Source: Acanthococcus lagerstroemiae (lineage: Eukaryota; Arthropoda; Insecta; Hemiptera; Eriococcidae). Taken from it: 64,000 nt of DNA. Positions 60,130-64,000 of this stretch are shown piece after piece. Where the stretch lies: NCBI GenBank assembly GCA_031841125.1, contig CM063114.1:36725574-36789573 (forward strand), given 5' to 3'. The position numbers and the translations under genes are program-made. The stretch's first letter is position 1. The number at the start of each line of letters is the position of its first letter. The notes beneath the pieces were generated by a model. That model was not told the origin of the DNA, ran no database searches, and was given only the letters and a program-made list of their open reading frames with translations.

Positions 60130-60480
60130 CCGTAAGTCCTCAATACTTGATTTTATTCTATTTTTAGGGTGAGTCAAATCACTTTTTTGTTTCTATTGTC
60201 CATAGCGCTTTCAGCTGTTATGTCATCTTCAGTGGCGTTTCCTACCGTTTCTTTTTGTTGGTCCTATATTTATAGTAATAAGTAGTACCGTATGGTAAAC
60301 CTATCGGCGTGTGTTACTATTGGTTGTCTGTGGTTGTGTAATCTGTCCAATCAGGGTTATGTTATTAATTTGAATAGGTTCTCGTTTTAGAAGTTAGTTG
60401 TGTTTATTAGGTTGTTTTGTTTTGTTTTTGCCTTTATTATCTCAAGTTATTCTTTTAATTTTCTTTTCCTTGTGTTGTTT
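60130..60480 (-). other. Probable 3' flank of the Penelope-like remnant
   Basis: On the minus strand, beyond the stop codon, the block CACTGAAGATGACATAACAG followed by CTGAAAGCGCTATGG resembles the CTGAAGATGAC...GAAA motif often seen in Penelope-like terminal repeats, which in some members is related to a hammerhead ribozyme. The match is partial, and I do not claim an active ribozyme. Confidence 0.35.
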
Positions 60481-60481
60481 T

Positions 60482-60690
60482 TTATGTGTAGAATTTTGTA
60501 TGTACTTTTCTGTCATGGTCACTGCAGTGTTCCCCAAAAAGTGATTTGTCATCCTTTATCTTCTGTGATTTTTCGTGCTCTTTTATTCTAGTTGTGACTT
60601 TTCTGCCTGTTTCTCTTATGTATGTCATATCACAGTTTTCACTGTCCAGTCTGTACACTCCGTTGCAACGAGTTTCAAATGGTTATACAA
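60482..60690 (-). pseudogene. Penelope-like element GIY-YIG endonuclease remnant
   Basis: The minus-strand frame reads PFETRCNGVYRLDSENCDMT, then YIRETGRKVTTRIKEHEK, and ends HCSDHDRKVHTKFYT before a TAA at 60,482-60,484. This matches the GIY-YIG domain that Penelope-like elements carry after their RT: a GVY (GIY) block, a cysteine, YIR-ETGR (family: YIG-TGR), R-KEH and a conserved HCSDH. The glycine of YIG is R here. Upstream the frame meets a stop at about 60,690 and no RT part is present, so it is a 5'-truncated dead copy. The domain nicks DNA to start insertion. Confidence 0.85.
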
Positions 60691-61739
60691 ATTAGTCAGT
60701 ATCGAGAATTAGAGAAAGACTAGATAGTTCGGGTCCCTAGAAGTAACTAATTGGGGACGGAATTCAAAGGGAAGACTTATCTCCTTTCTTCAAGCCTGCG
60801 TTTCTTGAAATCAACTTGAGCCTCCAAGTTCATCGAGAATGGGAGACGGCAAATACACACATTGGATATAAAATCTTGTAAAAACAATGAAGTTATTTCA
60901 AACTGAACTGAAAAACTTTGCTACGCCACAGTTAAACTACGACAAAAAAGATTTAATTGAAAATTTCGGTAAGTAATTCATTCGTAATTTTATAAGCAAC
61001 CTGATAAGATAGCATTAACAGACTTTAGAAACTATATAGTTGACCATCAACTGGGCTGGAATAAGGAAAACACAGCCCACCTTTTGGTCTTTTATTCAAT
61101 TGCCATTTCGAGGTCAATTTATTTACATCATAACATTCGAACTGATTTCGAAAATAATAAATAAAATCGAAACAAACAGAAAGCAATTCAGTGCTGTTCA
61201 GACAACCTTTTTATAATGTCAAATATGTTTCCATATATTTTCTTCTAATTCTGACACATCTGATTATGTGATCTTCAGTTTTACGACTCTCGTTATCAAA
61301 TAACATAAATTTCTGCATCATACGGGTTAATGTTCGCATAGAATTTATTGCGATGTGACCGGTTTTTACGTTACTGCAAATCTCAAATTCATTCGGAAAT
61401 ACTATCGAAGACTGAATATAGTAATTCTGTAAAATTCGAGTCTGGTACAGGGGAAAAGGGCTGTTCTAGAAATAAACATGAATGAGATTTTCAAGCTATG
61501 CATGACTTCGAGTTATACCTTGCACTTCATAGCCACAATCACACAGTTTCTTTGTGCAAGTTTCTCTACTCAAAATTGACTATTTACAAACCGTTAGTAC
61601 CAATCAAATCATTTTAATGAATGATCTCGTAAGCTACCATCCCCCGCCTCAAAAAAACTTATGGAATAGTTGATTTTAACAAATTCAACCACGGCCAGAG
61701 GAATAAGGAATACTACTATATAATAATTGAATCGACGAG
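60691..61739. other. AT-rich stretch without recognisable feature
   Basis: No gene, RNA or element end was recognised. Confidence 0.4.
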
Positions 61740-62345
61740 AACCGAAAGGGATCAAGCCCATTTTTCACACTTTTCAGGAGAAGAAAAAAACTGATTTATG
61801 CAAAAACCAAAAATTTGTCGGAAACATGGTTTAGGGCAGCAAAGGGGGCCCACGAAAGACGATTTTCAAAGTATTGCGAAAAAAAATTTCAAGAATACCT
61901 CATATATAGCTGCTCAATCTTTTTGGACTTAGCCCCTTTTGGTACTCAATGGTGACCAAAAGTGAATAATACGGCTGGAAATTGCGTGGGACTTCTTTTT
62001 ACAATAAAGTAGATCATTTTAGACTTGATCCCATTTCAATTTAATAAATCCTCTGTCAATGAGAAAACAAATCTGTAGCGCCGAAAACATTATGATTTTT
62101 TTTTTAAATCGCCAATTTTTGAGTCAAAAATAATAAGTTACGAAGCTGAGAAATGGAACTTTTCGACATTTTTCTTTATTTTTGATACAAAAACATGAAA
62201 TTTTCGGGTGCCACGTAGCCAAAAACTATGTTCCCAACGCGTGAACGAAATTTCAATTACACCAGTCTATCTGCCATGCCTTACTGCCTCAGTTTCCGTC
62301 GCTCACTCAAAATTGCCAATTTTGAACTTGACCACATTTTAGTTC
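61740..62345 (-). mobile_element. TIR element, copy 2 of an inverted pair
   Basis: It starts AACCGAAAGGGATCAAGCCC on the plus strand and its other end, read on the minus strand, resembles the AAGTCCAAAATGGGCAATTT end of copy 1. It is about 160 bp longer than copy 1 because of an extra AT-rich block near 62,050-62,215. The open frame at 62,228-62,527 crosses its end and is not a gene. Confidence 0.6.
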
Positions 62346-63773
62346 TCACCGATTCAATTGAGATCGAGGACTCAGAAACGTCGACAAGACTTCAAATTAC
62401 AATTCAGTTTCTGGTATTATTCTTCAATCAGTACCAAACAGTGAGGTGCACAAGGGTGATGCGGAGGCTGTCCGATTCTCCGACATCAGAAATAAAGGAA
62501 AAAAAAATTCCGACCACTGAGGTTTAATTTCTCCATTTACGTTTTTTTTTTTTTTGAAAATTTATATTTTTTGGCCATATGTTTCTTCATACTGACATTT
62601 CAGGATACACGCCTGCAGAAATGTCCTTGTTTTCCAAATCAACTGTTACAGGCTCACTTTGATGGACTTCTAAAGCACACATAACATAAACTGCCAAATT
62701 AATGTACAAGTAATGCGGGGCAACATGAAATTATTGACTAGCTATAATTAATAATTGGTCTCTGATTTCAATAATATTTAAATTGTGAAAATTTGAATAT
62801 TTATTTACCTTTGAAGTCTCATAAATTAAAATGAATAGGCATTATCGCTTAAAGGCATCGGTTAGTACCAAAAAATCGCATTTTATGGCATAATACTTCA
62901 TAAAATTTCTAAGGAGGAAATTCATCCATGACGTTTTGAAATGGCGTATTAAGAAACGCATAGTATCTTAATGCCCAACTCCTACAAATATTTTCGGGGC
63001 ATATCGTATACATTAATAAGGCATTTATTATAATACAGTCGAAATATACAATAATCAATTTCAGAAAAAAAACAACCTTTAAATTTTTTTCCAATACGAA
63101 ATCACCGAAACGTGAACTTTCGACTGTAAAATATTAATTGAAGATATAAAACAAGTTTGCCTTATAAGTACACCCCATCAATTTCAATTTAATCAAATAG
63201 TCGAGTATGTCAGCTATTCAGAAATTCTGCTCCGCGTGATAAAACGAATAGCACGCAAAAAAATCATGTATTTACGCATCTGAAAAATAATTTTACCGTA
63301 TTTTTTAACATACAATACTTCTGGCCAATGTTTCTCTACATGTAGATTTTGAGATCTGGAGTAGTCCGGAATGACCGTACCTTTTTTGAAAGAAGAGTTT
63401 GTGAAATTCATAAGGGTCACACTGATTGATGATTCTGGTGATTTCTAACCTGGTTGAATTTGAATTTCCCAGCTTGACGCTGAGCGTTGATATTGTGAAA
63501 GAAATTTTACGAATTTAGAATACGTTCAGATCTCAAAATTCTGATGTGATAGAGGAAAACGGACAAGCGTATTGTGTTCAACGTTGGAAAGTACACGAAA
63601 ATCACCTATCAGAACACGTAATACAAAAAATTGTGGCATGGTGTTAATATTGTTTCCCAAAAGCTATTCACAGGCACCTGAGAACCATTGTGGCCGAACT
63701 TGAAGTTTTAATAATAATCATGATCTTGAAAGTACATCTCATCAGATCAGTACTATGATCGCAATAATGAAGG
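62346..63773. other. AT-rich stretch without recognisable feature
   Basis: No gene, RNA or element end was recognised. Confidence 0.4.
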
Positions 63774-64000
63774 CAGGGACGTACCGATGTTTTTACCGGG
63801 GGGGGGGGGGATTGTGGAAACCCCAACTGACTCCACTCAGAATTCTCAAGTATTAAAGCAAAAAAAAAAAAGGAAAACCTTTTGACTTGTTGGGTTTTTC
63901 CAACTTCTTAACTCAATTCCCAAGTATTAAAGAAAGAAAAATAAAACCATAAAAAAACTTTCAACTTGTTGCATTTTTCCAACTCACCTGACTGAAATCG
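63774..64000. mobile_element. hAT-like MITE running off the window edge
   Basis: It starts CAGGGACGTACCGATG, has a run of 13 G at 63,798, then continues with the reverse complement of the 57,344-57,718 interior (GACTTGTTGGGTTTTTCCAA and CAAGTATTAAAG units). It is thus a second, inverted copy; its far end lies beyond the window. Confidence 0.75.

Noticed and set aside
62228..62527. Plus-strand 99-codon frame
   Set aside because: Its first part is the end of the TIR element copy at 61,740-62,345.
1..64000. CRISPR arrays, rRNA genes or bacterial operons
   Set aside because: No regularly spaced short direct repeats with unique spacers, no rRNA-like conserved blocks and no ribosome-binding-site-linked gene runs were seen; the window is eukaryotic in style.

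Overview
The window looks like a gene-poor, repeat-rich stretch of an animal nuclear genome, most likely an arthropod and probably an insect. The reasons are low G+C (by eye about one third), no bacterial-style gene packing, long AT-rich stretches, several non-LTR retrotransposon remnants, one Penelope-like remnant, a tRNA-derived SINE candidate and many small hAT-like or foldback elements. The taxon is an inference; no single-copy gene was recognised.

Left part (0-19 kb). A 0.93-kb terminal-inverted-repeat element (471-1403), a small hAT-type MITE with an exact 8-bp target duplication (1879-2135) and a 407-bp foldback element (2966-3372) open the window. A LINE 3' remnant lies at 6.6-6.9 kb. 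A ~210-bp satellite array fills 8.7-10.7 kb; its third monomer is split by two separate insertions (9132-9600 and 9777-10227). A 397-bp tandem duplication lies at 11.8-12.4 kb. A 1.66-kb hAT-like element (12,987-14,651) carries a GAGT/GAAT minisatellite with a ~160-bp higher-order period. Then comes a three-level nest: LINE A (14.8-18.2 kb) is interrupted by LINE B (15,227-17,747), whose reverse transcriptase is interrupted by a 171-bp hairpin MITE (16,598-16,768). A third LINE fragment on the minus strand (18.3-18.7 kb) follows.

Middle part (19-45 kb). This is mostly unannotatable AT-rich sequence with two-copy tandem duplications, small TIR elements, degenerate AGTCTTGAAGAG-like tracts, and a minus-strand LINE remnant at 34.1-35.0 kb. 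A 558-bp element with TIRs, subterminal repeats and an internal hairpin sits at 40.4-40.9 kb. The best candidates for host coding sequence are at 42.9-43.5 kb (three phase-compatible exons, stop codon and AATAAA, plus strand) and 44.6-45.4 kb (two phase-compatible exons). I recognise neither product, and both rest only on splice signals and open frames. A tRNA-like SINE lies between them.

Right part (45-64 kb). A TIR element with an internal 187-bp duplication (45.7-46.5 kb) is followed by an exact three-copy 330-bp tandem repeat (46.6-47.6 kb), a long degenerate repeat tract, and small MITEs at 54.3 and 57.3 kb, the latter related to one running off the right edge at 63.8 kb. A Penelope-like GIY-YIG endonuclease remnant (60.5-60.7 kb, minus) lies between two inverted copies of another element (59.2 and 61.7 kb).

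The window therefore records mainly transposon activity: nesting, pre-insertion/post-insertion comparisons and internal satellite formation. I found no operon, CRISPR array, rRNA or intact protein gene.
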